Source: Nitrososphaerota archaeon (GTDB lineage: Archaea; Thermoproteota; Nitrososphaeria; Nitrososphaerales; Gagatemarchaeaceae). Taken from it: a stretch of DNA of 62,254 nucleotides. Both the position numbers and the translations under genes were made by a program. The stretch spans positions 1 to 62,254 of the forward strand of contig JAGWHB010000007.1 in assembly GCA_028867035.1 (NCBI GenBank). Direction: 5' to 3'. Positions 1-8,131 of the stretch are shown here, one piece after another (positions within the stretch are counted from its first letter, which is position 1; every line of letters begins with the position of its first letter). The notes beneath the pieces are model-generated. The model was not told the origin of the DNA. It saw only the letters and a program-made list of their open reading frames with translations, and ran no database searches.

Positions 1-358
1 GCTTGTCGAGAGGAACAATATTGACGATGTCTGGGGCCCATGCCTCCGGAAGACGATTAGGCGGTGAAGGCCTAGTCGGATGTTCGAGGTAGTATTGGAA
101 GGTCTGGGGCCAGTACCGTTTTGACCGTTTTCCAAATCGATGATTGAAATATGCCGCTACGACGGGGTCGTAAGCGCCCGATCCGTTCTTCACAACGTCG
201 AAAGCCTCCTCGCCGTAATCCTTCCCCTCGACGGCCCCGATGTAGAACCCGTAGTTGATCCCGTCGCTATCCACGTTGACGATTAGGACGTGCTTGTCTG
301 GGGCCACCCACTCCAGAGTGTACGACTTCCGGCCCCAGGCTTCGCTTTCCGCTGCCAT
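1..358 (-). CDS. Hypothetical protein, 3' end beyond left edge
   Basis: This reading frame starts at an ATG at 358 and stays open for 119 codons to the window edge, so its C-terminus is missing. The product is soluble-looking and rich in aromatic residues; it contains the stretch YTLEWVAPDKHVLIVNVD and later YYLEHPTRPSPPN. I do not recognise the family. A TGA stop lies directly before the ATG (361-359), and the same frame is open again further upstream with another stop (TAG at 385-383). The ATG may therefore be a true start, or this may be the distal part of a decayed longer gene. Base composition is less GC-rich than the central window, which fits accessory DNA. Confidence 0.4.
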   Translation of the reverse strand, partial: MAAESEAWGRKSYTLEWVAPDKHVLIVNVDSDGINYGFYIGAVEGKDYGEEAFDVVKNGSGAYDPVVAAYFNHRFGKRSKRYWPQTFQYYLEHPTRPSPPNRLPEAWAPDIVNIVPLDK

Positions 359-382
359 TCAACGCGCGACCTTCGTGCAACA

Positions 383-766
383 CTACCACCTGAAGAACTC
401 TTCCCAAGTCGAATGGATGTATGGTATCCCGGTCTCCCCGCTCCAACGAGAAAGATGGCCAGGATCGTATTCGATGCCAGGGCCATTGACGAACAGATAC
501 CACACATTCGCACTTGGCACTGTTTCTCCCATTGCAGGAGCCATCAGCGACAGGTCCTTCTTAACCTCGATTCTAGTTATGGAATCGCCGTTGAACTTGA
601 GTTCGTAGTACTTTCCGCCCTCCTTAATGTCAAAGACCCGCTTCTGATATTCGCCATAATAGTTCTTCTCCGGTTGTGATGGGCTCCACCCCTGCGGTCC
701 CCCAGGATCTCGCAGCTTGACTGAGCTATTCGAGGGGCTCGGGAAAGCGAGGACGCGCCCTGGCCT
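383..766 (-). pseudogene. Decayed or fragmentary reading frame
   Basis: The frame is open from 766 down to a TAG at 385-383 and reads like real protein, for example YYGEYQKRVFDIKEGGKYYE followed by VPSANVWYLFVNGPGIEYD. No ATG, GTG or TTG occurs before an internal ATG that would give only about 53 residues, and a TGA (769-767) closes the frame upstream. It is in the same frame as the 119-codon stretch downstream, separated by only nine codons bounded by TAG and TGA. The simplest reading is one ancestral gene broken by point stops. Two unrelated short genes remain possible. No family is recognised. Confidence 0.3.
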
Positions 767-868
767 TCAGAGGTGCACTGGTCCCCCAGAATCAGGGACT
801 TTATTGGGTAAGACTCTTGGTAGCAGATGTACTCTCAAGCATAATGCATAAAAGGTATTATAGTCCTG

Positions 869-1414
869 ATGGTTTTCGTTAAAGGCTTGAGGAAGTCCTC
901 AGCGGTAATCGCTGTCCTCGTCGGTCTTGCTCTGGTGAGCACAACCTTTGCTGGCGCAAACTACTTCGCGCCTTCCGCGGTAAGCAGAATGGCGAATTCA
1001 TTTCCCACAAACATTCCCGGTGGGATCTTATTCAGCGCGGCGATTCAAGTATTGGACCAGAATTCTGCGTCTCTCGCCCCAGCCAGCTGGCTTCTTTTGG
1101 GCGCATTTGTGGTGTGGAGAGGTCGTGTAAGAGCTGAATGGATGCAATTTGGCTTCGACTCGGACGTGTTCCAACTCTTCGTAACCTCAAGAGGCGCCAG
1201 GACGCGACTGAGAATGCTAAGCGCCCTATCTGCTCCCAAGTATCGACTGCAGTTGGCACGCGAGTTGAGTTTGACATGGCGAGTGGTGGATAGGCATATC
1301 GCAATCATGAGTAGGTACGGATTGGTAGATACTCAAGCTGAGTATGGCAGGATTACCGTTTATTCAGCCACCGACCGGGGGAAGCTGCTCGCACATCTCG
1401 TCAGCGCTCTCTGA
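869..1414 (+). CDS. Membrane-anchored winged-helix regulator
   Basis: The 181-residue protein has a hydrophobic segment at about residues 12-30 and a second weaker one at about 65-82, followed by a soluble C-terminal domain. From about residue 110 the sequence (TRLRMLSALSAPKYRLQLAR, then the helix ending MSRYGLVDTQ) has the pattern of an ArsR/MarR-like winged helix: helix, helix, recognition helix, then a beta wing near GRITVYSATD. This suggests a DNA-binding domain tethered to the cytoplasmic face of the membrane. The secreted protein gene at 1563 follows in the same direction and may be its target, but that is inference. The exact wHTH family was not identified. Confidence 0.55.
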   Translation: MVFVKGLRKSSAVIAVLVGLALVSTTFAGANYFAPSAVSRMANSFPTNIPGGILFSAAIQVLDQNSASLAPASWLLLGAFVVWRGRVRAEWMQFGFDSDVFQLFVTSRGARTRLRMLSALSAPKYRLQLARELSLTWRVVDRHIAIMSRYGLVDTQAEYGRITVYSATDRGKLLAHLVSAL

Positions 1415-1562
1415 ATTTTTAGCGAAAAGGCCCCGATGACAATTTCTCAAAGCTCATTCCAGCAACGAACGGTTATCTTCGGAAAGGCTGTTTTCGACCA
1501 TAAAAACATTTGCCACAACGTGTTGGCGATTTCCCAAATAAATTGCTAGTGATTCAACTGTC

Positions 1563-2792
1563 GTGAGCGCGGCTAGAAGAAGTCTGGAATTAATCGTGGT
1601 GATGATCTTGCTCACGTCGGCAAGTCTTGTCGTGCTCACCCCCGCACGTGTCGCCACGGCGGATGAATCCACTAATGTCACACTTACAGGGACTACTACA
1701 CTTACCTTCAACGACTCTAGTTCGACTGCAGCACTAGTGTACCACGCCGAGGGGACGTACGCAAGTCAGGTGGTAGGCAGTCAGACATTCCGGAGATTTC
1801 TGAGCGCATATGGATTGTCCGCGTCTGGATTAACGCTGGTTCCTAGCGACTTCGGATATACAACACACAATGATGTTGTAGTCGAGGCAAGCATGGCCTT
1901 TCTGACCGCCAATGGAACTGTAATACTTGCGCAGTACTACCTGAATGGAACAGTGCTCCCCATCAAAGAGCCTCCGCATGGAGCAATACGGTTTGGGTCC
2001 TCGGAGATAATCAACTATGGTTCCTGGGCGGGTTATCAGGTGCACAATTGCAATTATGACCTGTTTGGCTCTTGCGGCGTAAGTGGAAGCGGATATGGTC
2101 CGTACGATAGTAACTACATGTCCTTCACAAATCCGTCGAGTTTTGGAAACGGCCCAAGCAACCTCCAAGATTCAAACTCTTGGGTGCTTGCCATTTGGAC
2201 GGGAGGAGGCAATGGGGAAGCGACCAACGGAACAAACCCAACATGGTTCCTGCAGGGAGGGGAGGCTTTCTGGGGGAACTATCAGGCAGCTCATTCTCCA
2301 TGCAGTACGTCGTATTACGCCTGTTTCTGGACCCAGTACGGGGCAACCGGAACACCAACCTTCTTCACTCCTTCGGTTTCTCCTTATGGGAGGTCGATGA
2401 CCATTACATATTTCGCAAACGCAAACTGCATAAGCGGTGGCGACTATTACGTCACGCAAATCAGTTTTGCGGGTTATGTACAGACCCAAGCAGTCGGCTG
2501 TATAGCTCACGCGAATAACACATACGCCTATCTCGTAATGGAGTCCCCACTTTCCAGTTCGTGCTCATATGGCATCAAGATTTGCCAGATTCCTTCGTTC
2601 GACTACATCACCTATTCCGGGGCGCTTGAAATCAGCGGTTCCTACAAATCTCTGGATTCTAACGCCGATTACACATACCAGATCTCCATGAATCAAGCCG
2701 GCACAACTAACATCTCTACCGGCGGTTTGACGGATAACAGCGGCTCTACAGATAGCACTTGGACTTGCACCTTCTCTAGCATTCAGCAGTGA
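1563..2792 (+). CDS. Large secreted protein, possible eqolisin-like (G1) beta-sandwich
   Basis: It starts at GTG and encodes 409 residues. A signal peptide is clear: basic start, hydrophobic core at about residues 9-28, and a likely cleavage after the Ala-rich ARVATA segment. The mature part is Ser/Thr/Gly/Asn/Tyr-rich with NxS/T sequons, typical of an exported archaeal surface protein. Strands such as SWAGYQV, SWVLAIWTGGGNG, TWFLQGGEAFWG and CFWTQYGATGTP recall the Trp/Gly-rich strand order of peptidase family G1. The catalytic Glu expected in the last strand appears to be Gln, so activity is doubtful and the family call is weak. Six or more Cys could form disulfides. No neighbour explains its role. 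Confidence 0.5.
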   Translation: MSAARRSLELIVVMILLTSASLVVLTPARVATADESTNVTLTGTTTLTFNDSSSTAALVYHAEGTYASQVVGSQTFRRFLSAYGLSASGLTLVPSDFGYTTHNDVVVEASMAFLTANGTVILAQYYLNGTVLPIKEPPHGAIRFGSSEIINYGSWAGYQVHNCNYDLFGSCGVSGSGYGPYDSNYMSFTNPSSFGNGPSNLQDSNSWVLAIWTGGGNGEATNGTNPTWFLQGGEAFWGNYQAAHSPCSTSYYACFWTQYGATGTPTFFTPSVSPYGRSMTITYFANANCISGGDYYVTQISFAGYVQTQAVGCIAHANNTYAYLVMESPLSSSCSYGIKICQIPSFDYITYSGALEISGSYKSLDSNADYTYQISMNQAGTTNISTGGLTDNSGSTDSTWTCTFSSIQQ

Positions 2793-2796
2793 GGAC

Positions 2797-2869
2797 CTGA
2801 AACCTCCTAGCTCTGCCCGAGTGAATGAGAATCTCCATCCGGTTCTGATACTGGTATTCTAGGTTTCAG
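2797..2869. repeat. Inverted repeat CTGAAACCT / AGGTTTCAG
   Basis: Nine-base arms at 2797-2805 and 2861-2869 are exactly complementary and lie just downstream of the secreted-protein stop codon. They could form a 3' stem in the transcript, but the loop is long and there is no T-run. Confidence 0.35.
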
Positions 2870-3132
2870 ATTGAACCATATTGGGTCCACGAGAGCTGAG
2901 AGCGAACGCTAAGAATATTTGAGCTTGTAAAGTTTTGGCCTTCTAACTCCGTGGACGAGTATGTCCTCCAAAATCGGGACAACGGGCGTTAAGAAGACAC
3001 GGGTCGAAAGAGGACAGGTGGTGGCTTTCTGAGGCTGTGAGATTGATGACTGGGGCTGGACCCTGCGAACCTAGGGGAATAACTGGGCAATACTCGGGCT
3101 TGGCCACCATTCAGTATCCTGCCGGTAACCTG

Positions 3133-3149
3133 CCTTTCCAGTGGAAAGG
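3133..3149. promoter_or_regulatory. Perfect 17-bp palindrome CCTTTCCAGTGGAAAGG
   Basis: Eight-base arms flank a central G. The site ends 26 bp before the start of the dehydrogenase/hydratase gene and is followed directly by GAATTAAGG, a possible TATA-like element. The position suits an operator overlapping the promoter. Its core TTCCAGTGGAAA also equals the core of archaeal origin-recognition (ORB) elements, but only one copy is seen. Confidence 0.5.
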
Positions 3150-3174
3150 GAATTAAGGCGCCTACTGAGGACGT

Positions 3175-5190
3175 GTGCTCGAGACAGTGGAAGTCAGAAA
3201 GGTAACCGTGGTCGGAGCCGGGGACATGGGCCACGGGATTGCGGAGCTGTTCGCCGTGAGCGGATTCGACGTCACCCTCATGGACAAATTCCCGCAGGCG
3301 ATAGAGAAGGCGAAAGCCCGAATATCGGCGAGCATTGACAAGCTCGTAGAGAGGGGCAAACTGACGAAGGAGCAGGCAGACGCAGCAAGGTCGAGGATGG
3401 CGTATTCTGGGGATATGGCCAAGGCAGTATCCCAGGCAGACATCGTCGTCGAAGCGGTGCCAGAATCCCTCGAGCTCAAGAAATCTGTTTTCAAGGATAT
3501 CGACGAGCATGCACCGCCCGGTGCGATCCTCGCATCCAACACGTCGAACATCAGAATCTCCGACCTGGCCGCAGCGACGTCCAGGCCCGACAGGACTGTG
3601 GGGATGCATTTCTTCAACCCGCCCATGGTCATGAAGCTGGTCGAGGTGATCCCAGGGGCGAAGACAGACCCGGCCGTGGTGCAGGAACTGGTCGAGGTCA
3701 GCGCGAAGCTCGGAAGGACCCCGGTCAAAGTCCTCAGGGACAGCCCGGGCTTCATAGTAAACAGGATAAACGCTGCCGACACGTTGTTCTTCTGCCTCGT
3801 CCTTGACAAGGGGATGGCGACTCCGGCCGAGGTCGACGGCTTCGCCAAGGGCCAGGGGCTCCCCATGGGCCCCTACGAGCTGCTCGACTTCGTGGGCGTG
3901 GACATCGGGGCTGATTCTCTCGCGTATTTTGCGGAGGCCCTGTCTCCCGAATACGGGAAGGGGAAGACGTTCGCCAGGATGGCGAAGGAGGGGCTGCTTG
4001 GCAAGAAGACAGGCAAGGGGTTCTACGACTGGTCGACGGGGAGGGCGCAGATCCCGGACGTCGCCCCCACAGACAAGATATCGATAATGGACATATTCGC
4101 CCTGGAGATCAATGAGGCAGTCAAGCTCGTAGAAGAAGGGGTCGCAGGCCCCGAGGACATCGAAGGGGGCGTGACCCTGGGGATGAATAGGCCATTCGGC
4201 CCGATAGCAGTCGCCAAAGACCTCAGCAACGCTGAGGTGAAGTCGAAGCTCGAGGAGCTCGCAGCGAAATTCGACTGTCAGATCTTCGCACCGGCTCGCT
4301 CCATCTCCGAAGGGAGGATGCGCGACGCCATAGAAGGGAGACTTGCGCCCCCTACAGAGAAATCGGCGGCGGCACCGGGGGAGTCTGGGCAGTCCCCCAA
4401 GGAGCAAAGCGCAGGGGCTGGAGCCGTCCGCTTGGAGAGGCTCCCGGGCGAAGTCGCGAAGGTGGTGCTGAACAGACCGAAGCTCAACACGATCAACGCG
4501 GAGATACTTGATGGACTCGACAGGATCGCTACCGAGCTCTCGAACGATCCCGAAGTACGGGTGGTGATAGTAACAGGAGAGGGGGCCGTCTTTTGTGCCG
4601 GCGCTGACCTGTCCCAGTTCTTCAGCACCTCCGTGGCTTTCATGGAGTTCGCCAGGAAAGGAGCGAGGATCATGCGGAAGCTTTCGGAGATGCCCAAGCT
4701 CACCATCGCTGTCCTGAAGGGCTACGCCCTGGGAGGGGGGCTCGAACTGGCCCTTTCGTGCGACATACGGGTCGCGACCGACAACGTGGAGATTGGATTC
4801 CCCGAGCTCACCAGGGGGCTGGTCCCTGCCTGGTCCGGGAGCCAGCGGCTGCCGAAGCTCCTGGGCGTGTCCCAGGCCTCCTTCCTGATACTCACAAGCG
4901 AGAGGATTAACGGCAGACGCGCCTATGAATTGGGACTGGTTAACAGGCTAGTCCCCTCCGGTGATCCTGACGAATATGCGGAGAAATACGCGGCGCAGCT
5001 CGCGTCTTCCCAGGCCCCGGTCGCGGTCATGCTCGCGAAGAAGCTCATCAACAAGGGGTCAGAGGTGCCCATCGATGACGGGCTGGAGATGGAAGCGATG
5101 GCTGCCGGGCTCCTGTTCGGGACAGCCGACCTGAAAGAAGGGATATCGGCGTTCCTCGGCAAGCGGAAGGCAGAGTTCAAGGGAAAGTGA
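3175..5190 (+). CDS. 3-hydroxyacyl-CoA dehydrogenase / enoyl-CoA hydratase fusion
   Basis: This 671-residue bifunctional enzyme would hydrate an enoyl-CoA such as crotonyl-CoA and oxidise the 3-hydroxyacyl-CoA with NAD. The N-terminal Rossmann domain shows GAGDMG (about residues 14-19), the SNTSN motif and the HFFNPP catalytic-His segment, followed by the C-terminal dehydrogenase domain to about residue 390. An Ala/Pro/Ser-rich linker leads to a crotonase domain from about 415 with AGADLSQF, GGGLELAL and FPELTRGL, retaining both catalytic Glu positions. The dehydrogenase-first order is the archaeal arrangement, opposite to bacterial FadB. The start is GTG; GTG 3190 is an alternative. The thiolase follows 6 bp downstream, so the two form an operon for beta-oxidation or an acetoacetyl-CoA/4-hydroxybutyrate type pathway. 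Confidence 0.9.
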   Translation: MLETVEVRKVTVVGAGDMGHGIAELFAVSGFDVTLMDKFPQAIEKAKARISASIDKLVERGKLTKEQADAARSRMAYSGDMAKAVSQADIVVEAVPESLELKKSVFKDIDEHAPPGAILASNTSNIRISDLAAATSRPDRTVGMHFFNPPMVMKLVEVIPGAKTDPAVVQELVEVSAKLGRTPVKVLRDSPGFIVNRINAADTLFFCLVLDKGMATPAEVDGFAKGQGLPMGPYELLDFVGVDIGADSLAYFAEALSPEYGKGKTFARMAKEGLLGKKTGKGFYDWSTGRAQIPDVAPTDKISIMDIFALEINEAVKLVEEGVAGPEDIEGGVTLGMNRPFGPIAVAKDLSNAEVKSKLEELAAKFDCQIFAPARSISEGRMRDAIEGRLAPPTEKSAAAPGESGQSPKEQSAGAGAVRLERLPGEVAKVVLNRPKLNTINAEILDGLDRIATELSNDPEVRVVIVTGEGAVFCAGADLSQFFSTSVAFMEFARKGARIMRKLSEMPKLTIAVLKGYALGGGLELALSCDIRVATDNVEIGFPELTRGLVPAWSGSQRLPKLLGVSQASFLILTSERINGRRAYELGLVNRLVPSGDPDEYAEKYAAQLASSQAPVAVMLAKKLINKGSEVPIDDGLEMEAMAAGLLFGTADLKEGISAFLGKRKAEFKGK

Positions 5191-5196
5191 AGCCGG

Positions 5197-6390
5197 GTGG
5201 TCGAGCTCAGAGACGCCTACGTCGCAGACTTCCAGAGAATCCCATTCTCCAGGTCGAGGCCCGCCCAGCCTGAAAGGGACGTCTACAATTCGATCAGGAT
5301 GGACCAGGCACTCAGCCTTCTCATCAGGAGGCTCCTTGAAAGGACCACTATCAAACCCGAAGAGATAGGCGACGTGATAACAGGGTGCGCCTTCCAGACC
5401 GGAGAGAACTGGCTCTACGGAGGGAGGCACCCCGTCCTCCTAGCCGGGCTCCCCGTGTCAGTCCCCGCCATGGCCATGGACAGGGCGTGCGCGTCGTCGA
5501 TGAACGCAGCAGCAGAAGGGGCGATGGAAATCATGACAGGTAACTCTGAGGTCGTGCTCGCGGGAGGGATGGAGCACCTCACACACGTCCCGATCGCGAA
5601 CAACCCGGCGCTCACACCGAACACAAGGCTCCTGACGAGGCCGGAGTACATGAGGTACCAGATGAACACGGGCTACTCGATGGGCCTCACTGCAGAGAAG
5701 CTGGCCGGGGAAGCTGGGATGTCCAGGGAGGAGATGGATGTCTTCTCGGCGGAGTCACACGTGAAAGCGTCGAAGTCCGTGGACGAAGGGTGGTTCAAGG
5801 GGGAGCTGATGCCCATGAAGGTCGAGGTCGAGGGGGAGGAGAGGGTGATCGACGTAGACCAGAGCATCAGGAAGGACACGACGCTGGAGCAGCTCGCGAA
5901 GCTGCAGCCGTCGTTCAAGCAGGGAGGGCTGATAACAGCGGGCAACTCGTCCCCGCTCAACGCGGGGGCGTCCATGGTGGCGCTCGCTTCCAAGGGAAAG
6001 ATCGAGGAGCTGGGCCTCAAGCCGCTTGCCAGGATAGTGTCCATGGGGTGGGCGGGGGTAGACCCGAGCGTGATGGGAAAGGGCCCAGTCCCGGCGTCCC
6101 AGAAGGCACTCGCCAGGGCGGGCCTGAAGGCTGACCAGGTGGACATTTGGGAGATCAACGAGGCGTTTGCTGTAGTCGTGCTTTACGCCATACGGGAGCT
6201 GGGGCTAGACCCCCGCAGGGTCAATGCCCATGGAGGGGCCCTGGCCATCGGGCACCCTCTCGGGGCGTCGGGAGCAAGGCTGGTGGGCACCCTTGCGAGG
6301 CAGCTTCATGAGACGCGGAAGGAATACGGGGTAGCGACGCTCTGCGTCGGGGGCGGCCAGGGTTTCGCAGTACTCTTGCAACGCGCCTGA
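5197..6390 (+). CDS. Thiolase (acetyl-CoA C-acyltransferase)
   Basis: This 397-residue thiolase would cleave 3-ketoacyl-CoA, or condense two acetyl-CoA. The nucleophile Cys98 lies in MDRACASSMN, the catalytic His in AIGHPLGASGAR, and the proton-donor Cys in CVGGGQGFAVLL near the C-terminus, so all active-site motifs are intact. Length is normal for the degradative/biosynthetic thiolase family, unlike the shorter archaeal SCP2-type thiolases. It starts at GTG 5197, 6 bp after the fusion enzyme, and is surely co-transcribed with it. Chain-length preference cannot be read from the sequence. Confidence 0.9.
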   Translation: MVELRDAYVADFQRIPFSRSRPAQPERDVYNSIRMDQALSLLIRRLLERTTIKPEEIGDVITGCAFQTGENWLYGGRHPVLLAGLPVSVPAMAMDRACASSMNAAAEGAMEIMTGNSEVVLAGGMEHLTHVPIANNPALTPNTRLLTRPEYMRYQMNTGYSMGLTAEKLAGEAGMSREEMDVFSAESHVKASKSVDEGWFKGELMPMKVEVEGEERVIDVDQSIRKDTTLEQLAKLQPSFKQGGLITAGNSSPLNAGASMVALASKGKIEELGLKPLARIVSMGWAGVDPSVMGKGPVPASQKALARAGLKADQVDIWEINEAFAVVVLYAIRELGLDPRRVNAHGGALAIGHPLGASGARLVGTLARQLHETRKEYGVATLCVGGGQGFAVLLQRA

Positions 6391-6426
6391 TCGGGGACGA
6401 CTACCTGGGTTTCCGCCGCAGGGTTG

Positions 6427-7572
6427 TCATTCTATCACATTAGCGGCCTTCAGTCGAGCCGACTCTTTCTTCGTGTAGCCGAGGGACTTCATTATCGCCT
6501 GTGTGTTCTCTCCCAGTGACGGGGCTCTGGTGAAAGGCTCCACCCTCATCTTCGGCCTGGATTTCAGCGGGCCGTTCAGGACAGTCTCGTCCTTTGCTAT
6601 GTCGACCAGCATCGACAGGCTCCTTGCCCAGTCGCTCGTCAGGGCCTCCTCGACGGTAAGCACCGGTGTGGTGCAGGTATCCTTGTGCATCAGGAGCCTG
6701 GCCCACTCGTCCCTTGTCTTGCTAGCAAAGGCCCTCGTAAGCGCGGCCGTGACCTCACGCCTCTCCTTCTGAGTCCCGAACCTTTTGTGCTCCAAGGCAG
6801 GTACGCCCAGGGCCGTCACCAAGTTTCGCCAGAAGCGCTCCTCTATCGCCGCCACCGCCATGTGCTTCCCGTCAGAGGTCTTGTACAGGTTGTAGTAGGG
6901 GGTCGAGCCGAATACCAGGCTGTGCCCCTCCTTCGGCGGCAACCCTGTGGCAAGATAGGCCGACGCCGGGATCACCATCCAGGAGAGGAGCGACCCCACG
7001 ATGGGGACGTCGATGCTTACGGCGCCCTTTCGGCTTACGAGGGCCCCCAGGATCCCCAGCGCGGCGTACATGCCCGACGTCATATCCCCGAGCTGCAGAA
7101 GGGGGACCTCGGCACCCGATGAGTAGCCAAGGGTCCCGGCCATCGCCTGGAAGTTGATGTCATGCCCGGGCATCGAGCTGAGCTTGCCTTCCTGGCCGTA
7201 GGCGGAGATGGAGCAGTAGATTATCCGAGGATTGACCTTCTTGACTTCGGAGAAGGATAGCCCGAGTCGAGACATGGCTCCAGGCCTGAACCCCTCGACG
7301 AATACGTCGGCGTCACGCAGGAGCCTCTTCATCACCTGCCTGCCCTCCGCCGACTTGAGGTCTATCCCGATGCTTAGCTTGTTCCTGTTCACGCTGGCGT
7401 GGACCGGACTCCTGCCGTTCTTCGTCGGCGGCGTCGAGCGCATGTAGTCCCCCAGTCCGGGCTGCTCTACCTTGATGACCTCGGCGCCCATGTCGGACAG
7501 GAGCATAGTGCAGAAGCCTCCGGGCAGGAGACGGGTGGCGTCGACGACCCTGACCCCGTGGAGGAAACCCAC
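6427..7572 (-). CDS. Family III CoA-transferase (CaiB/BaiF) or alpha-methylacyl-CoA racemase
   Basis: The 381-residue protein carries the family III CoA-transferase fold. It begins FLHGVRVVDATRLLPGGFC, continues with EVIKVEQPGLGDYMR, and has the FVEGFRPGAMSRLGL and LGDMTSGMYAALGILGAL segments; the Asp of LGDMTSG is the catalytic carboxylate in this family. Members move CoA between acids or epimerise 2-methylacyl-CoA. Sequence alone does not decide which, though the N-terminal residues resemble AMACR-like members. It converges with the thiolase operon and probably serves the same acyl-CoA metabolism. Start ATG 7572. Confidence 0.8.
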   Translation of the reverse strand: MGFLHGVRVVDATRLLPGGFCTMLLSDMGAEVIKVEQPGLGDYMRSTPPTKNGRSPVHASVNRNKLSIGIDLKSAEGRQVMKRLLRDADVFVEGFRPGAMSRLGLSFSEVKKVNPRIIYCSISAYGQEGKLSSMPGHDINFQAMAGTLGYSSGAEVPLLQLGDMTSGMYAALGILGALVSRKGAVSIDVPIVGSLLSWMVIPASAYLATGLPPKEGHSLVFGSTPYYNLYKTSDGKHMAVAAIEERFWRNLVTALGVPALEHKRFGTQKERREVTAALTRAFASKTRDEWARLLMHKDTCTTPVLTVEEALTSDWARSLSMLVDIAKDETVLNGPLKSRPKMRVEPFTRAPSLGENTQAIMKSLGYTKKESARLKAANVIE

Positions 7573-7751
7573 GGCCGCGGTTCGGGATGGTGCAAATAAA
7601 GCTAAATCGTGGGCATATACCGACGGCCCGACGATGAGGTGAACGCCGTCCCAGTCATAGCCCGGAGTAAGCTCCCGGGCAGATGATGATCTCGCGACGA
7701 TACCGAGTCACTCCTTCTAGGTTTAGATAGCGTCAAATCACTGGAGCCGTC

Positions 7752-7937
7752 ATGGCGAAATCTGTCAGGTTCCACGACGACACGCACCGGGCCCTGAAAA
7801 TCCTGAAGGCGAGACGGAGGAGTTCGAGCATCGACCAGGTGATCAGAGAGATGATCAGGTCTTCCACAGGATCGTCGGTTGAGCCTGTGCGGGAAGACCC
7901 GAAGTCCGACGGGCTCACCAAGTTTCTGGGCGGATGA
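7752..7937 (+). CDS. Small ribbon-helix-helix-like protein
   Basis: Sixty-one residues. MAKSVRFHDDTHRALKILKA followed by RRRSSSIDQVIREMIR has the strand-helix-helix pattern of CopG/Arc-type DNA-binding proteins or of antitoxins. The C-terminal tail is polar and probably disordered. Another small protein gene starts 45 bp downstream, but it does not look like a toxin. Function unknown; the fold call rests on pattern only. Confidence 0.5.
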   Translation: MAKSVRFHDDTHRALKILKARRRSSSIDQVIREMIRSSTGSSVEPVREDPKSDGLTKFLGG

Positions 7938-7982
7938 TTCGGTAACACAGAAATACGAACTCCTAGAGCCTTCGAGCTGACC

Positions 7983-8129
7983 ATGGCCAAGTTCGACGGC
8001 ATCGTCGGTAAGGCGCTGCTCACGGTCGAGGAGAAGGAGAACGAGCTCACGCTTGTCTTCGCTGACAACAGATTCCTCTTCGTGAAGCTGCACGACGGCA
8101 AGCTACATTCGGAAAGCGTGCCCGAGTAG
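7983..8129 (+). CDS. Small hypothetical protein (48 aa)
   Basis: ATG 7983 opens a 48-residue frame ending with TAG at 8127-8129. It begins MAKFDGIVGKALLTVEEKEN and continues with alternating hydrophobic residues (LTLVFADNRFLFVKLHDG), which suggests a small beta-sheet or barrel protein. It lies directly after the ribbon-helix-helix gene and 2 bp before the convergent hydrolase gene. Codon choice is GC-rich like the neighbours. No family is recognised. Confidence 0.5.
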   Translation: MAKFDGIVGKALLTVEEKENELTLVFADNRFLFVKLHDGKLHSESVPE

Positions 8130-8131
8130 GG

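Larger units (their letters stand above)
2793..3174. other. Intergenic region of about 380 bp
   Basis: No convincing gene is seen. It holds an inverted repeat just after the secreted-protein gene, an AT-rich patch near 2920-2940, and a perfect 17-bp dyad close to the start of the CoA-metabolism operon. Confidence 0.6.

Noticed and set aside
2989..4407. Long open frame (472 codons) on the minus strand
   Set aside because: It is antisense to the dehydrogenase domain of the fusion enzyme; its translation is Arg/Leu/His-rich with no motif, as expected from GC-rich codon bias.
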